Part shown: one piece after another, positions 35,239 to 49,194 of the stretch | Layout: each line of letters begins with the position of its first letter | How positions within the stretch are numbered: position 1 is the stretch's first letter | DNA from: Chimonanthus salicifolius | Lineage: Eukaryota; Streptophyta; Magnoliopsida; Laurales; Calycanthaceae | DNA: 64,000 bases | Direction of reading: 5' to 3' | NCBI GenBank assembly: GCA_013350335.1 | Contig: CM023542.1 | Span: forward strand, 4,580,025 to 4,644,024 | Position numbers and translations under genes: made by a program | Notes under the pieces: generated by a model | What the model was told of the DNA's origin: nothing | The model's database searches: none | Seen by the model: only the letters and a program-made list of their open reading frames with translations

Positions 35239-35641
35239 CAAGGTTGAAATATCGGCCGATACATATCGTATCGGCCGATATGTATCGGTTTTTTAAGACC
35301 GAGCAATATCGGCCGTACAAAACGAATATCGGCCACCATATCGGCCGATATGTACAAATATCGGTATTTAAAAGTTATTTTTTTATTTTTTATTTTTAAA
35401 AACCGATACAGATTTTTCACAGTTCGACGCGGTTCTGCACGGTTCTTCCCATATGGCTTTCATGGTTTTACACGGTTTTTTGCGGTTTTTCACGGTTCGT
35501 CACGGTTCTGCACGGTTCTTCACTGGTTTTTTCGCGGTTCCGATATTGGAGGAGAGAGAAATGGTCGATATAGGAGGAGAGAGAAAATTCTCAGCCGATA
35601 TTGCTGCCGATATATCGGCCGGGGCGATTTTTTGACCCCTG
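35239..35641 (-). mobile_element. ATATCGGCCGATA hAT MITE, copy 2 (reverse orientation)
   Basis: Starts CAAGGTTGAAATATCGGCC and ends GACCCCTG. The 8-bp duplication GTTCAGAC lies at 35231-35238 and 35642-35649. The interior GGTTTTTCACGGTTCGTCAC array is the reverse complement of that in copy 1. Confidence 0.9.
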
Positions 35642-35649
35642 GTTCAGAC

Positions 35650-36190
35650 CATTGAGTTGTCATTTAGCACACACCACGAAGAAGAGAAATGGTCTTATTT
35701 TATATGCTCTTCTTTTTCATGAGATTTTTTCATCTTTAATTGTACAATTTTTCTTAAGAATTTAAATAATATAGATTCAATTTTTTAAGGAAACTTACCT
35801 ACAAATTTCCATCAAGATCATGAAACAATACTTTCTTAGGAATTTGACCAAACCAATCTTAATCACTTTGATTATAGATGCCATCTCAATCGATTTATTA
35901 TACATGTTGTTATGACTTGGAGAATTGTAAGTAATTAGACCCAACTTAGACTAATTTACTAAATGGATTAACTTAACATGTCTAAGCTTAATTGTATCGA
36001 CCAACTCAATCTATTAATAAAAATCCATTGCCTCAATGACTCTAAATAGCCCCCTCAAATTTTCCCACTGATAAAAAAACTTAATTGACCTTGACTCGTA
36101 TCAAATGTGAACCACCTATTAAATGAGTTGATCCAACTCAAACCTCTTTAGTTATTAATCCCAAAATGTTTCAAGCAAACCGGCCACACT
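35650..36190. other. Unassigned intergenic DNA
   Basis: AT-rich with degenerate GACCCAACTTAG/TCGACCAACTCAATC text, probably an eroded repeat. Confidence 0.35.
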
Positions 36191-36520
36191 GTTAGGAATT
36201 GATATCCAGCACAAAAGGTAGAGTGATCCAAGTCCCTAAATCTCCTCCTTTACAACTAATGTAGGACCCGTTTGCTGCCAGAACAATCTCCTCTCGAATG
36301 AGGTTCTCCGGCGGATAGGACATCGCCTGAAATCTCATTCAGTTAGGAGATCTTCAGAATTCACATATGCTGGCTTTGGAATATGACTATGATACTGCTT
36401 CTTAAGAGTAGGTATTCAGCTCAGGCTTAGCCAATTACATGAAATAATCAAAAGGTCCTAAATCTCTCCCTTCACAATCAATGTAGAATTCTTTGCTACC
36501 CTAGACACAGGTTAAACCCA
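36191..36520. mobile_element. LTR/TRIM-like repeat, copy 1
   Basis: Starts TGTTAGGAATTG; carries GGTAGAGTGATCCAAGTCCC and AATGAGGTTCTCCGGCGGAT, shared with 41354. A second shorter stretch with TCCTAAATCTCTCCCTTCAC occurs at 36452. The ends are unsure. Confidence 0.45.
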
Positions 36521-37180
36521 CACAAAACTCTCACGAAGTTACTAATGTAAGTATTATCCCGAGTTAGAAACTTCAGATGCCTATGAGACTGAAGGTTATA
36601 AAATTTCTTAAAGCCAAGCAAGTTTTTTCATTTTCACTCAAGGCCAGAGAACATAGAATTGAATTCCAACTTTTTCCCTATGAAGATTACCTCTTTAGGG
36701 CACCATAGAAATGGGTACATGTTACAACCTTCTTCACCATTGGAGAATAGTGGGTATAAGAGTGTTTTTTCTTTTTAAATCTCATTTCCATTTATGCCTG
36801 GTGAATGTGAGGCTGTGGTAGACTGCCACTTTCATCAGGTGTGCCATCATGAATTGGGATGTCAAGTAATTGGTTTTCTCATTTTTAGAAACTATCTATG
36901 GAAGAATGAATGAATCCTTCCTATACCAGTAAGTGTTGCATTGGAAATGAAGCAAAACAAGTTGCAGTCTTTTCTCAATCTGTTGGGAGAACAGCATTTA
37001 AGACACATAAATACAGATCTTATATAGAAGGTAATGAGTTCACGCCAATCTACAAAATTATCTGACATCACTGCAATGCCTGTTTAGTATTTACATTATT
37101 ACAGTGACAATATACTCCATCATTATTAATTCAAATCTTTCACAAATTTCACTGAATCTAGAATTTAGATCCTCATGCTC

Positions 37181-37497
37181 TAGGGTGGAAACTTAGGTCC
37201 GATTCGGTCGAGGTTCAATAAGCCCAATCAAGTCATGTCAAAAATTATTTAATCCCGACTCGACTTGACCTGAATTATTGACCCGATCTGACCCTACCCA
37301 ACTGTTGTTTTATAACTTGATGCACTCGGGTTGAGTTGGGTTGGGTTGCTTTTAAATTTTCTCAACCCGATCCGACTCGAATTTAATCCGGGTTTATTTT
37401 TTTCAATCCGATCTAACCTGAGATATATAAAAACATAGTCCAAATCCATTGATTTCTCAGGTCGTGGCATGCGAGTCGGGTTTTAGTTTCACCCCTA
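37181..37497. mobile_element. ACCCGA-rich hAT MITE, copy 1
   Basis: Starts TAGGGTGGAAACTTAGG and ends AGTTTCACCCCTA. The near-perfect 8-bp duplication is TCATGCTC at 37173-37180 against TCATGCTG at 37498-37505. The interior is rich in GACCCGA/GGGTTGGGTT. Confidence 0.8.
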
Positions 37498-38204
37498 TCA
37501 TGCTGGTATCCGATTGATAAAGATGTATATGGGGTGGATTAAAATCGTGGAATGGGATTCTAGGAAAGGACTTTTTGTCCAATATTAAATAGTATTTAAT
37601 ACTTTTATATAGCCTATAAAACAGAATATTTGTATTTGTATGCGAAATTTTCATCTTCATATTTGTTCATATGTTCTTTTAGATAAACTAATAAAAAAGA
37701 GAATATAGATTTCTAAAGCCAGTCCAAAATTGAACCTAATGCAGAAAAGGCATTAATGGATCTAAATTTTTATTTAAACTTATTTATTTTACATTGAATG
37801 TTTTGATTTTTAAATGATTGAATATTCATTTATATAGAGGGAAGGGATAAAGAAAGATACCAGAGATATTGAAATGATTAACTTTACGATTTATAATAGA
37901 GTAATTATTTTAAATAATTGGCTTTTGAGTTTGGCTATTGGATCTGGCCTTTCATTTTTCCATTTGTGCTTGATAAGATTATGACCTAAGAAAGAAGCCC
38001 TGAGGAGCATTAGCAAGCCATGGGTCAGAAATAATCTTCTTCATGTACTTAGTTCCATCAACTTTCAAAGTTTCTTTTTCTATTCATTCAACCTTGGAAA
38101 GAGAACCAACTCTCTCTTTCAAGGGACGCCATCCACATTGGGATTTTATGGTTGGGATTTAGTTTAGATATACTTGGAAAATCTTTCCCACACTGCTATG
38201 TTTC

Positions 38205-38690
38205 AAAAGTCGATGAAAATTACCTTTTTGCCTTTCCACTTCAAAAATTGACAAAATCGACTGCATGAAAAAATTGTAATGTGAAGTGAGATTTTCAAAC
38301 AAATCCGTTTCTCGACCGATTTCTACAAATAAGGTATCAAAATTCATCTACTCTGAATTTTATAAAATCCGGAAATGATTTTAACTGAAAAGGGTGTAGT
38401 TCCTTAATTCTTTGGGTACGATTTTTTAAACCCAAAACTACACCATTTTCATTTAAAACCAGTTCCGGAGTTCATAAAATTTAGAGTAGATGAATTTGAT
38501 ATATTTTTTTGTATAAATCGATCGAGAAACGACCTCGTTTGAAAATCCCACTTTACAGCCTATTTCATTCGAACAAATTCAAAATTCCTTAGAACGAATT
38601 CAAAATTTGTTTGAACGAATGTTTTCATTTGGCTGGATGCGGTGTTTTTAAGTGGAAGGACAAAAATATAATTTTCATCGACTTTTAAAA
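38205..38690. mobile_element. Foldback (inverted-repeat) element
   Basis: AAAAGTCGATGAAAATTACC at 38207 pairs with its complement at about 38672-38691. Inner arms CAAAATTCATCTACTCTGAA and TTAGAGTAGATGAATTTGAT flank a centre near 38430. Ends and duplication were not resolved. Confidence 0.65.
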
Positions 38691-39194
38691 AATAGATGAG
38701 TAGAATTTTTTTTTTCAGATATCTGCATGACTCCCCCTAAAAAATTGGAAAGGCGGTGCCTCGGTGGTTTTTTTTTTTTCCACTCTCTTAAATACGGTAA
38801 ACACTATAAAAGAAGTCTTGGTCGACTATGCTTGTACAATCTCGAAAGGTGAATGGAAATTGGAGTTCAAAGTTCGGTTTCTCTCTAATTTGGTGAGTTC
38901 TTTATTTTGAATTAAGGTATTCAGAGGTCTCTCTTAATATAATCAGGAATTCTATATGACTATTCTTTGAGGTACATGAAAACTTCTCTATCCACATACA
39001 CGCCGGATACAAACTAAAGAGAGTGACTCTCTTAAAATCAATTTTTACCACTTGATATTTTTAGAGAGTTTTGATCTCTTTTGAAATTAGGCTACATTAA
39101 AATATTAATTGATAAAAACATTGTCGACCAGTGACATTTTGGCCCTATAGTCTCCTAGGAATATAATGAATGAATAGACTAGATTCAAGTTGGG

Positions 39195-39330
39195 AAAACG
39201 AATTCGGTTGATACATTTCATATCGGCCAAATCATATTGAGAAATTCACGACTGATACGTTACGGCCGATACACAATATATCAGCTAATAAATATTGGTT
39301 GCGTATCGGCCGATATGTATCAACGTGTAA
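39195..39330. mobile_element. ATATCGGCCGATA repeat, fragment
   Basis: Several degenerate units (CATATCGGCCAAATC, GTATCGGCCGATATGTATC). No ends or duplication were found. A further GGTTGATACATAGCG motif near 39817 may be its far end. Confidence 0.5.
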
Positions 39331-40938
39331 TGTTGAATGTTGAATGTTGTATTTTTGGTAAAATTAGCATAATTTTGTTATACAGACTTTGATTGAGGTG
39401 ATTTCAGAGGCGTTGGAAAGATAACTCAGAAAGTTATGCTATAAGAATAAGTATTGAAGCAGGTTTTTTTATTTTTTTCACACTTTGTTGAATTTGAGAT
39501 TATTTATGAGTCAAATTCATAAAAATAAGAAAAATAATGCAAAATGACCATTCTTTAGGAGAAAATTAGAAGAAAATTACTAGACATTATTTTCTCTGTC
39601 TCTTGAATTTTTGGTATTTTTTTCCATATTTTTTCATAATATTTTAAAATTCTCGATTTCATAATATCAAAATCACATTTAAATATCTAAATGACAATGA
39701 AATAATGATAAAATTACATAAAAATGAAGCTTAGAATTTTCTTGATTTTCTATATATTTTTTGAAATTTATTGAAAAAAATTCATAAGAGAGAGAATGTG
39801 AATCAGTTCATAACGGTTGATACATAGCGTTGCGCTGATATGGATGTAACGGCACACCCAATTAACAGACCGAATTTTGATCCTCGGATCTGAGGCACTT
39901 TTAAAAGATAACACCAAAGCAAGTAAAAGCACGACAATTTGGCTTAAAAGGCAGAAGGATTAAGTGCTTGGGCAGTTGGGCTAGGGTTGGTGGTAAGTTT
40001 TGCGCAAATTAGATATACAACAGACCCTTATTAAAGCTAAAGCTTATCAAGCCTTTTCAATTTAATTGCACAAGGTTTTGAAGACGAGGAATTAACAATT
40101 TATTCAAATTTCTGAAATTTCTACTTTGCAGTGAGGAGAGGAAGGAGAGATCTCTTTAAATTGTACTGCAAGTGATTTGGTCCCAACTTTTTTCGACATG
40201 TTCTGGGAAACTGGAATCCTTTAATAGAAATTTCTCACAAGTTACTAGCAAACAGTGCAGACAGAATGGCATCATTAACATCACATTTTAGAGAGAAGAT
40301 CCATCTTGTTGTGGATTTATGTCTGATGAAGATTCATTTAACATTAATCTTCTCCATCTCTTATTCAACTTTGATGTACAACTATCATTATTCCTCACTA
40401 CCCCTTTAATCGAATAGTGTAAATAATTAAAATTTCTGGGTAATGATTTCATGCAAGAAAATGCCTACTTTACTCTTCTTTGAAATTTTATCTTTATTTA
40501 GTATTTGTAGAAATGATAACTCTCTTGATTAATTATCTTTGCTCTTTTGTAAATGGAGAAGAGAGAGAGAGAGAGAGAATTGTTGTTTGTTTGCATTGTT
40601 GATGGATCTGATTTGGAAGTGTGAGATAGAGAGATCCAAGAAAATGGGGAAACATCCAAATGGGGGCCTTGTCTGCTAAAGTGCAACAACTCTGTTTGAT
40701 CCTTCATTGATTTCTATATCAATGTGGCCAACTTCCACTACCTCTCCAATCCTTGGATCCATGGCAGCTCTTAACTAAGGCCTAAATGCCTCTATCAATG
40801 TGATTTATTGACAATCATCATTCAAATGGCTGATTTTATTAGGTGCACATGACTACATGTTGCTCATGGACCACTATTCATGAGATTAAAGAGTAAAAGA
40901 TCATTCTTGTGCTACTCTGTCCGACAAACGAAGCTTAT
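39331..40938. other. Unassigned intergenic DNA
   Basis: AT-rich; a GA microsatellite at about 40560-40579. No gene or clear element. Confidence 0.45.
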
Positions 40939-40946
40939 GAAGGCCA

Positions 40947-41270
40947 TAGGGCTGAATTCAGATTAGGCCGATCTGAGTTACTAATATATGGAACATAACT
41001 TGACCTGACCCGAACTTTAGACTCGGATGTCTTGACCCGACTCGAATTATAACCCGACTTAACCCGTAACCCGACCCGACCTACATTTTGAACCTACTTT
41101 TTACAGGATTGGGCCGGGTTTGATCGGGTCGGGTTGGGTTTACTTAAAAATCTCTTAACCCAATCTAACCCGAATTCAATATGTGTTTCTGACTTCTCAA
41201 TTTGACCCGCATGATTTTCGAGTCAGGTCATGCGGATTCTGGCCAAAACCCGACCCGAGTTTCACCCCTA
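40947..41270. mobile_element. ACCCGA-rich hAT MITE, copy 2
   Basis: Starts TAGGGCTGAATTCAGATTAG and ends AGTTTCACCCCTA. The perfect 8-bp duplication GAAGGCCA lies at 40939-40946 and 41271-41278. Confidence 0.88.
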
Positions 41271-41353
41271 GAAGGCCATGTGCTAAATGGCCTGGATAGG
41301 TGTTCGGCCCATATGCTCATGATGACTTAAAAAGAAAAACAGGCCCATTTTGT

Positions 41354-41640
41354 TAGGACTGGACTTCTAGTCTAAAAGACTAGTTCTGATAGGTAGAGTG
41401 ACCCAGTCCCATATAAACCCTTAGTTTTCCGCCTTCACAATCGAGGTGGGACTCTCGTTCGCACTCCAACAATCCCCCCCTCGAACAAGGTTCTCCGACG
41501 GATAGAACATGTCCAACCATCCCGTTCGAATAGGAGATCCTTGAGTCCACATGATGTGGCTTGGAAACCTGGTTTTGACATTACTGCACCCTAAACACAT
41601 TTGTATTACCAGACTTGAATCTGAGATAACTGGGCTGGAC
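41354..41640. mobile_element. LTR/TRIM-like repeat, copy 2
   Basis: Starts TGTTAGGACTGG; shares GGTAGAGTGACCCAGTCCC and AAGGTTCTCCGACGGATAGA with the 36191 copy. Confidence 0.45.
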
Positions 41641-42259
41641 AAGGGATGTAGCCTAAGCTGTCGGAATCCAAGACAGGCTGTTTCAGCTGAACTGCACCTG
41701 TTTGAACTTGAGCCGCTAATAAAACTACCGGTAAAACACTCGCGCTTCTGAATTCCATCGGCAACATTCAAGTCGTCACAAATGACAGATATTTTCTTGT
41801 TTCACAAGGCAGGAGAGGGTGACCTGTACTGGTGCAGGCTTATTAAAGGCTTTAAAGCCCAAACATTTGATAAATTGTTTCCGTCCAATTCTACAGCCGA
41901 AATAATGAGAACAAGCAAGTCCATGACCAACAGAAATGGGCTTCATTCATGTTAAGCCTAGGACTCATCAGGAGAGGTTATAATGCCCGGTCTTTGCTAG
42001 AAGAGGGGGAGAGGTTGGGGCCGAGAAGCCCAAATTTACGGCTCAAAGCCCGGCCTTTGTCTGTCTATGATGAAAGCCCAATGGAACAGTATCGGTCCAT
42101 GACAACCGTAAAGGAACCCGTAAGACTGATATTATGAAGAAGTTATTCAAGAAAAGTATCTTGGAAATGGGATTAGTGGTATTTACTTTCTTCCTCTTTT
42201 GTTTAGTAATAATGCACTACTAGTCATGATATGTAAAAGAACACCATTTACTTAGTTAC

Positions 42260-42601
42260 CATGGGTCAAAATTCGGTCGATACTGTGCGTCGGCAGATAT
42301 ATATCGGGATTTCGAATGCCGATATATATCGGCCAGAGAGAGAAACGTTCGCCCAATACGGCCGAGATCTCGGTCGAATATAGGCCAATTTTTATTTTTT
42401 ATTAAAAAAAAACAAATATCGGCGTGGATCCAGTCGATATCTCGGCCAATATTTATATTTTTTTAATTTTTTATTTTAAAAACATCCTTTTTTTTAAATG
42501 AATTTAAAAAAAAAAAACCATTGAGATTTTCAAAAAAAAAAAAAATGAGGATAGAGAAAAAATTTGGCCGAGATCTCTGTTCGATCAAAATTCGGCCCCC
42601 G
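42260..42601. mobile_element. ATATCGGCCGATA hAT MITE, copy 3 (diverged)
   Basis: Starts CATGGGTCAAAATTCGGTCG and ends AAAATTCGGCCCCCG. The 8-bp duplication TTAGTTAC lies at 42252-42259 and 42602-42609. The interior array has been replaced by A/T runs and GGCCGAGATCTC motifs. Confidence 0.85.
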
Positions 42602-42609
42602 TTAGTTAC

Positions 42610-45471
42610 TCGTGGACACAACTATGTAAATAAAAATATATATAGCAGAGTCCATACTCATTTTCTACCACTATGTTCACGTCTAATTTGTAGAATGATC
42701 TAATTGTTGATCACATGAGATATTTGGGTGACTAGATTTTCTACCATTTAAGCTATATATCATAAATGTCATGTAATTATTTGTTTTTTTTTCAATAATT
42801 TATATTTAGAAAAAAAAATCCAACGTGAGATTATATTTAAGTCGGTAAAAAAATAAGGAGGAACAAAAATAACATATATGATGATTATAATATGTAAATT
42901 GTATTAAAAATAAATAATAGGAGTTTGTTATTTCCCCCTAAATGGCTAGGGTTCTGAGTGGGCCTCGGGCCCAAGTCTGCTTAGGGCCCGATCCTGTTTT
43001 CTCCTAAGGCCCAAATACTTGACATACATCCAAGAAATGTGTGCAATTAGTGTTGTTCTCCAATTGATACATGAATCAGTCCATTTCACCCACTGTTCGT
43101 TATTATTGCAACATTGACAAGTCGGTCCAAGTAAATCATTCTTTTCAGATAAGCTAATCCAACTCATTTATTAAATGGGCCTCAAGCCAGTCAAGTAGTG
43201 TCTGACTTACTTTTACCTGAGCCTTTACTATTCTATAGATCTCCATTCTGCATCGGCTAAAAAATTTTGTTTTACCCACCGAGTATATGCTGCCATTGTC
43301 TGAATTGTATCACTCGTCTTATGTTGGATACAAGTCATTTTGATCATTTGTGGACGATGCATTGGCCGATCTTCTCTCTGTCTTCTCAGGTGGTGATAGA
43401 AAAGAAATCTGATTGCCAATCATCCATTGAAAAGAGATTTGAATGCCAATCTTCTATTTTTGATTGGTCTAGCTTTTTGGACCAAGTTGGGATCAAGCAC
43501 TTTTTTGTCACTAAGGCCTTGATGTTATCTCTCAGTGGACTCAGAGACTTCAATCCACTGTTGGTCTCGGTGCTAGACTCTTAGTCAAGCATCAGCAGTG
43601 GCAGATGAAAGAGTGCACTCAACTTGCTAGTCAAAATAATCCGCATAAGTAGGAAATTTTACAATCTTTGAAGGAAAGGGGATACTCACAACAAGTTAGG
43701 ACAGATAGGAAAGGCTTTGGGTAATAAGTTTGACACTGGCAATCTTGCTCTTTCTGACTTGCATTAGGCTGAAGACTTGGACAGAGTTTCGTCATTCAGA
43801 TTTTCTAAAAGGAAAAGAGTGGCAAGCCCGGTCCATCTTAGTCAACAAGTTAGAATGAGAAAGAAATTAGGAATTCGAGGTGTTTCCCGTTGATTTTTCT
43901 CTCAGAGATCAGTTTGGGGTTTCAGAATCACAGAGATAAGAGGTTAGTCATTGAAAGGAAAAGATGGGCTTTTGCTAGTATTATTTTCAACTATTAGGTG
44001 ATCATTTGGTGTTTGTGTGTGTTTTAAGGGTTTGAGGGACTTTTTGTTTATGTGGGAAAGAGTTTTCCTTTATATTCTTTCTCCTTTTATTTAATAATAA
44101 TAAAAAATATCTTTACAGCTAAAAATAAAGAGAGTATATGGTGACTAAGGAGGAGTGAGTTTGCTCCCCATGTCCTATCTTCAACTCTTGAGTTAAGTGG
44201 GTCGGGTGTGTGGATTAGATGGTGCAGGCCTTAGAGGATTAGTTCTGTTGGATAAAATACTTGAGAGATACCTTGTTATAAAAAAAATACATTTTGTTTT
44301 GATGGGTAAATCGGAATGTATCTATAGATGTTCATATTCACTCTCCATTTTACTCACTTTCAGCCTGTTTCGATTGTAGTGAGTGGATTTCACCTATCTT
44401 ACTTTTTTTTTAATCCCTTCTTTTTTAACATAGATATTTTGTAACATTTTAATCATTTCTAATAAATAATATAAATATACAAATTCACTTTTGTTTTAAT
44501 TTTTAGAAATTTATTTATATTTTATATTTTTATTATTTATATATTCTTTAATGAAATAGAAAATGGTAGAAGCTGAACGCCAAATCATTACATTAACATC
44601 ATAAAAACAAATAGAAACTGTGACCACCAAAAGGGGTTTAATTTTTAATTTGAAGCCATGAGATTTTCCATGTTTTGACTGTAATTAGAATATTAGATTA
44701 GATGGCCTTGTCTCTGTTGCTGTGACCTCAGACATGAGCATCAAGCCATCAAGTGGTTGAGAAAATATAATAATTTGTGGACATTATAAAAGATTGGGTC
44801 GCATTCCAAAATCCTTCTAGAAGATTCAAAACTCAAACCCAAGCCCATAATAGCCCATTGAAATTTCAAGCCATCGGAAACTTCTTCCATTTTCTGTTCA
44901 CATTTCATCTCTATCTTCCCATGCAACATAACTTTCATGACCCTAAACTTTCAATCTTTATTACTTACTGTACATATAATTATTCTTTTTTAAATATTTC
45001 AAAAAATAATTATTCTTTTTTAATTGATCGAATATTTTTTTATGAGTGACCCTTTGAGATACAATGAAAATCGAACAGCAAATTATACGTACAACTATTT
45101 CTAACTCAAAGTTAGCATAAATCTATTAAATATTAAAATTTTCTTCCATATTTCAGGGGAGAAATTGAAGTGGATGACGGTATTTTGACCCATGCATGAA
45201 TGAATTTTCGATGGGTCACAACTTTGACCTTCGTTTTGGGTCTCAGAGGACGAGAAGGGGAGAAGAATGGAACTTTGAAGACGGCTGATGGCCCCTTAAA
45301 AACTAGGGGCATGAGAGAATGGTTTCTCATGTTGGGAATTTTCAAAAAGTATCAATCACACTGTATTTTAGTAAATGGATTTTCAAACAGCCTTAATGAT
45401 GTATCTTGTAGATAGGTTATGAGTTTTAAAAGAGTGATAGTGATTTAGCATTTTGTGGTTAATAAAAGGGC
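42610..45471. other. Unassigned intergenic DNA
   Basis: 43260-44100 is somewhat less AT-rich and contains short open frames without family resemblance, possibly an old retroelement. The remainder is AT-rich. Confidence 0.35.
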
Positions 45472-45842
45472 AGCGATCTTCTCACGGACATTTTGTATAA
45501 CGAGACAAAGGATTTAGAGCATTGTCCATTTTACCCTTCCACTATCGTACGAAAGCATTTTAAAAAAATTCAGTGATCCGGACAGTGATTCTATTTCAGT
45601 GATTTGATTTGATGTTCTGTATGAAAAAACAGTTTCAACTTAGATAAATTTCAGTGAGCCGATCAGTGATCTGGAGAGCATGTCAGTGAGCCGATTTATA
45701 TCGCAGTAGAAGGTTCAGTGATCCGGTCAGTGATTCGGTGAGCCGATTCAAAGGGTTCGACGAGCCGGTTTGAAGGACAAAATAGACAATACAGTAAAAG
45801 CCGTGTCGGGTTATACAAAAATCCCTTAAAGGATTGTTACCT
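45472..45842. mobile_element. Relative of the GAGCCGATT Mutator-type MITE
   Basis: Ends GGCAGCGATCTTCTCACGG and, in reverse complement, GGTAACAATCCTTTAAGGG, both followed by a TTTTGTATAAC motif. The interior repeats TCAGTGAGCCGATC/TCAGTGATCCGG units. No exact duplication remains. Confidence 0.65.
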
Positions 45843-46794
45843 TTAATTAAAAAAGCCTTAATTATGTATCTTGTAGTGAGTACCTCTGTGTACTTTTACA
45901 TTTCTCACAACTTAATTTGTGAAAAGTATAAGTAGTGCCTTTTTATAATAAATTGAGTGTGACACACTTTGGAGTTACTCTCTATCAATTTAATCAGTGT
46001 GTACGAATTAAAATATTTACATATGTTTATGGGATTATTCTCACATCTAAAATAGAAGAAATACCCATGTTAAAAAAGAAAAGAAAAAAGTGTGCCTCAG
46101 CTCTATAGCATATTTTGATAAATGTGGATTGTTGCAATTATATAGGTTAGTGATTTATAGCCTTTAAATAGAAACTAATTTGTCAAATTTTAGTTAAGAA
46201 TGCTAATCTAGATAAACAGTTTTGATAATGACAAATTTTTTTCCATAAATAATTGCACTAAGAAGATTTGAGAATGTTGAAATTTATATTAATCACTTAT
46301 TACTGATTATGTAGATGTGTCAAATGAAAATGAAATTCTTTCTTAGACACATCTAAATATGTATCCTTAGGCAGATGAAGTCAATGGTAAAAATGAATTA
46401 TATATGTCTAATTAGATCACTCTTGAATGTTACATATTATCAAAAGAAAGAACAGTGTAGTGACGTGCTGGGATGGTTTTCATTCGTAGAAACCTTTTTT
46501 TATATAGCACTTGACAAGGTCGGCCCAATGTTTATCCCTTAATTAAATGATTAGGTGGATTAACTTTTAATCACAATATTAATATATGTCATTAGAAGCT
46601 TCTATTATTACACATGAAACAACAAACGTATCAAATATAGAAATGAATATAAATAAGGTTCAATGTCTCAATTCAGTCATTTTCGATAACCTACAACAAA
46701 ATGGGCATTTTGAAACATTATATACTTGTTTTTTTTCATAAATATTTAACTTTTCAAAATAAAGTAACACATGGGATAGTGGAAAAAGGCATCA

Positions 46795-46895
46795 AATTTG
46801 AGTTGGATGTAAATAAATCTGTCTGAAATTTGTCACTCAATTATTTACGCGGGGTATTCCACGATTTCCCACATGTAAATTAAAAAAAAAAAGTA
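46795..46895 (+). mobile_element. tRNA-derived SINE, degraded copy 4
   Basis: Only the 3' end is clear: GGTATTCCACGATTTCCCAC followed by ATGTAAATT and an A tail at 46881-46892, as in the 26494 copy. The tRNA-like head is eroded. Confidence 0.5.
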
Positions 46896-47284
46896 CATGA
46901 TCATAACTAAATTTAAAACCGATAGTGTATAATTTAATTGCACCTACATCCATATTCTACATCTGAAATTATCTATGATTAGAAAAATGGGATGGATGGA
47001 TAAATCGATAAACTACTATTCGAATATCAAATTGTTAAAAATGAGATTTATTAAATCATTCTAGCTTTTCACTTTTTAAGATAAAACATAAATTATTGAG
47101 AAAATATGTTTATCCATCCTGATTAAATTAGTAATAAAGATATAACAAATTGATATAAGAAATTATATCTTAATTTTAAAAAGAAATCATTGGAAGTTAT
47201 CATGAAGTGGACACCATATGAGTTGAGATGAAAAAAATAAGGACAATTTCTTAGTTTTTCCTGTATGAACCAAAGGTGATAATA

Positions 47285-47540
47285 TCAGCTTATACATATC
47301 CTATTGGCAAATATGTATCGATTTTTGAAGGTCGATGTGTATTAGCTTGACAAATGATATATTGACTATAAGACTCTGATATATCACCGATATTTTTTGG
47401 GAAAAAAATAGTTTTAAAAAGTCTTTTTTTTTTAATTCAAATAAAGTAAAAAAAATAATATCGACCAATATTTGAAAATAAAAAAAGAAGAGGGAATGAT
47501 ACAAGCCAAGATATAAGCCGATATCCGATATCAACATGTA
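47285..47540. mobile_element. ATATCGGCCGATA repeat, strongly diverged copy
   Basis: Starts like the family (CAAAGGTGATAATATCAGC) and has internal GATATATCACCGATAT and ATAAGCCGATATCCGATATC. No clean target duplication is visible. Confidence 0.45.
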
Positions 47541-49194
47541 TCTACGAACATGTGAATGCTTGGAGAGGGCAGATTTGATGAGGGATTTATGGTGAAAGAT
47601 AAGGGCTAATACGACCAAGCAATTGTTTGTCTGTACAAGAATCAAATTAGACATACATTGACTTGGTTGTATTTGGAAATTCTATTGAATGCTTCTTGAC
47701 ATGTTAAAAAGGAAGGAGAAGGAAAAGGAAAGGAGAAACATCAGCTTCACAATCACATCCATCCATTGTAAAGGAAAATATGAGGCCATTCATGCAAGCT
47801 GTCACTAGCCCTGTAACAGGTCACCTTCTTGCCAATATTCAGAAACTCCTAACACACTCTACTCTGCCCCCTCATCTAATATAATTTCTGATAGTTTCTT
47901 TGATATTCATTCATTGAATCAATATTCAATACCAGATAAAACCTGGACTTGTAATTAATGGTTGAGGTGATTTAGACAAATCCCATCTCTCTCTTATTTG
48001 AATATATAAAGCTGGTGTGCTCCTAAGAAGTGACCCAGGTTCATGAGTTGTGATCATTCATGGGTGGATCGCTATCAATGGTTCAACAATTTTGAGCTAC
48101 TTTTTGAGTATTGACAAATGAGTGTAAAGTGGGTTTTATTTTTTAAGTTGGGTGGATTCGCAATTAAGCATAGGTTAGGTATGGTGACCTGGTCAGCTTA
48201 ACCCATCAAGGAAGAGAGACAGAGAGAGCAAGAACAACTAAACAAATGCAGTATCATGCTTATGGACATTGAATAATAAAGTAATGACGGAAGCGAATGG
48301 GCTCCAGTTGGATGCCACTCCAATATTATGCAGTCCTTACTCCTTATCTCCTTCTTCTTGCTTTACAAGGGCTCTTCCACTGAATTAATCATGTTTTAAA
48401 CTTTTAAATGTTTAATGAATGACACGCATGCCGGCCAAATCAATTCATATAAACTGTTAACAAATTAATTCATATTCGGTGAAGTCTCATTTTTTGTGAT
48501 GATGAGGCCCACCTTTAACCTATTCAATCATACAAATTAATCAGCTCCCCATGAGATTATCTCAATGATCTATTTTAATTATTTATTTAAAAATAACTAA
48601 TTAAAATAGATTAAAAAGACAAAAATGAATCGCTGACACCATCCAATCACTTTCAAGGATAAGCTCCATAAAAAAGTGTAATGGCTTAGTGGTCCATACA
48701 ATCACCACATGTACAAGGTGTGGGATGTCACTATTTCAATGTGGATGGTCCTATGCGACTGGAGAATTGGATGATTAGGTTAAGTTTGAATTCTTATAGA
48801 CTTTGAAAATTTGAATAGAGAGCATCGAGGTCCAGCATCTACACTGTCACAATAGACCATATTAATTAGGAAAGAATGGTTGGATTGCATCGGATTGATG
48901 CTTTCATATGCTTCTTTTTACTTTTAAGGAGACGGTAGGTTTGGTACTTGTAAAGCTGGTCCAGCCTTTGAAAAAGATAAATTAGACCACCAACGCATGT
49001 GGGCCTGTATTCAAGGTTTTCAAACCTCTTTAATCATGCGTCTTCTTATATTCAAGTGACGTGGCCGCAATTGGATGGACAGCTGTTGAAATTCCCTCAC
49101 TTTCCATGTAATTAGGCATGAAATTTAAAATATTATCTATTTTACTTTTTTAATGTCGTATAAATCAATTAATCAAAATGACAAATTCAATTTT

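Larger units (their letters stand above)
45843..49194. other. Unassigned intergenic DNA
   Basis: AT-rich with a SINE tail (46795) and a diverged hAT MITE (47285); otherwise nothing recognisable. Confidence 0.45.

Noticed and set aside
43267..43584. 105-residue plus-strand open frame
   Set aside because: Contains an internal duplication (EKKSDCQSSIEKRFECQSS) but no recognisable domain; probably repeat-derived.
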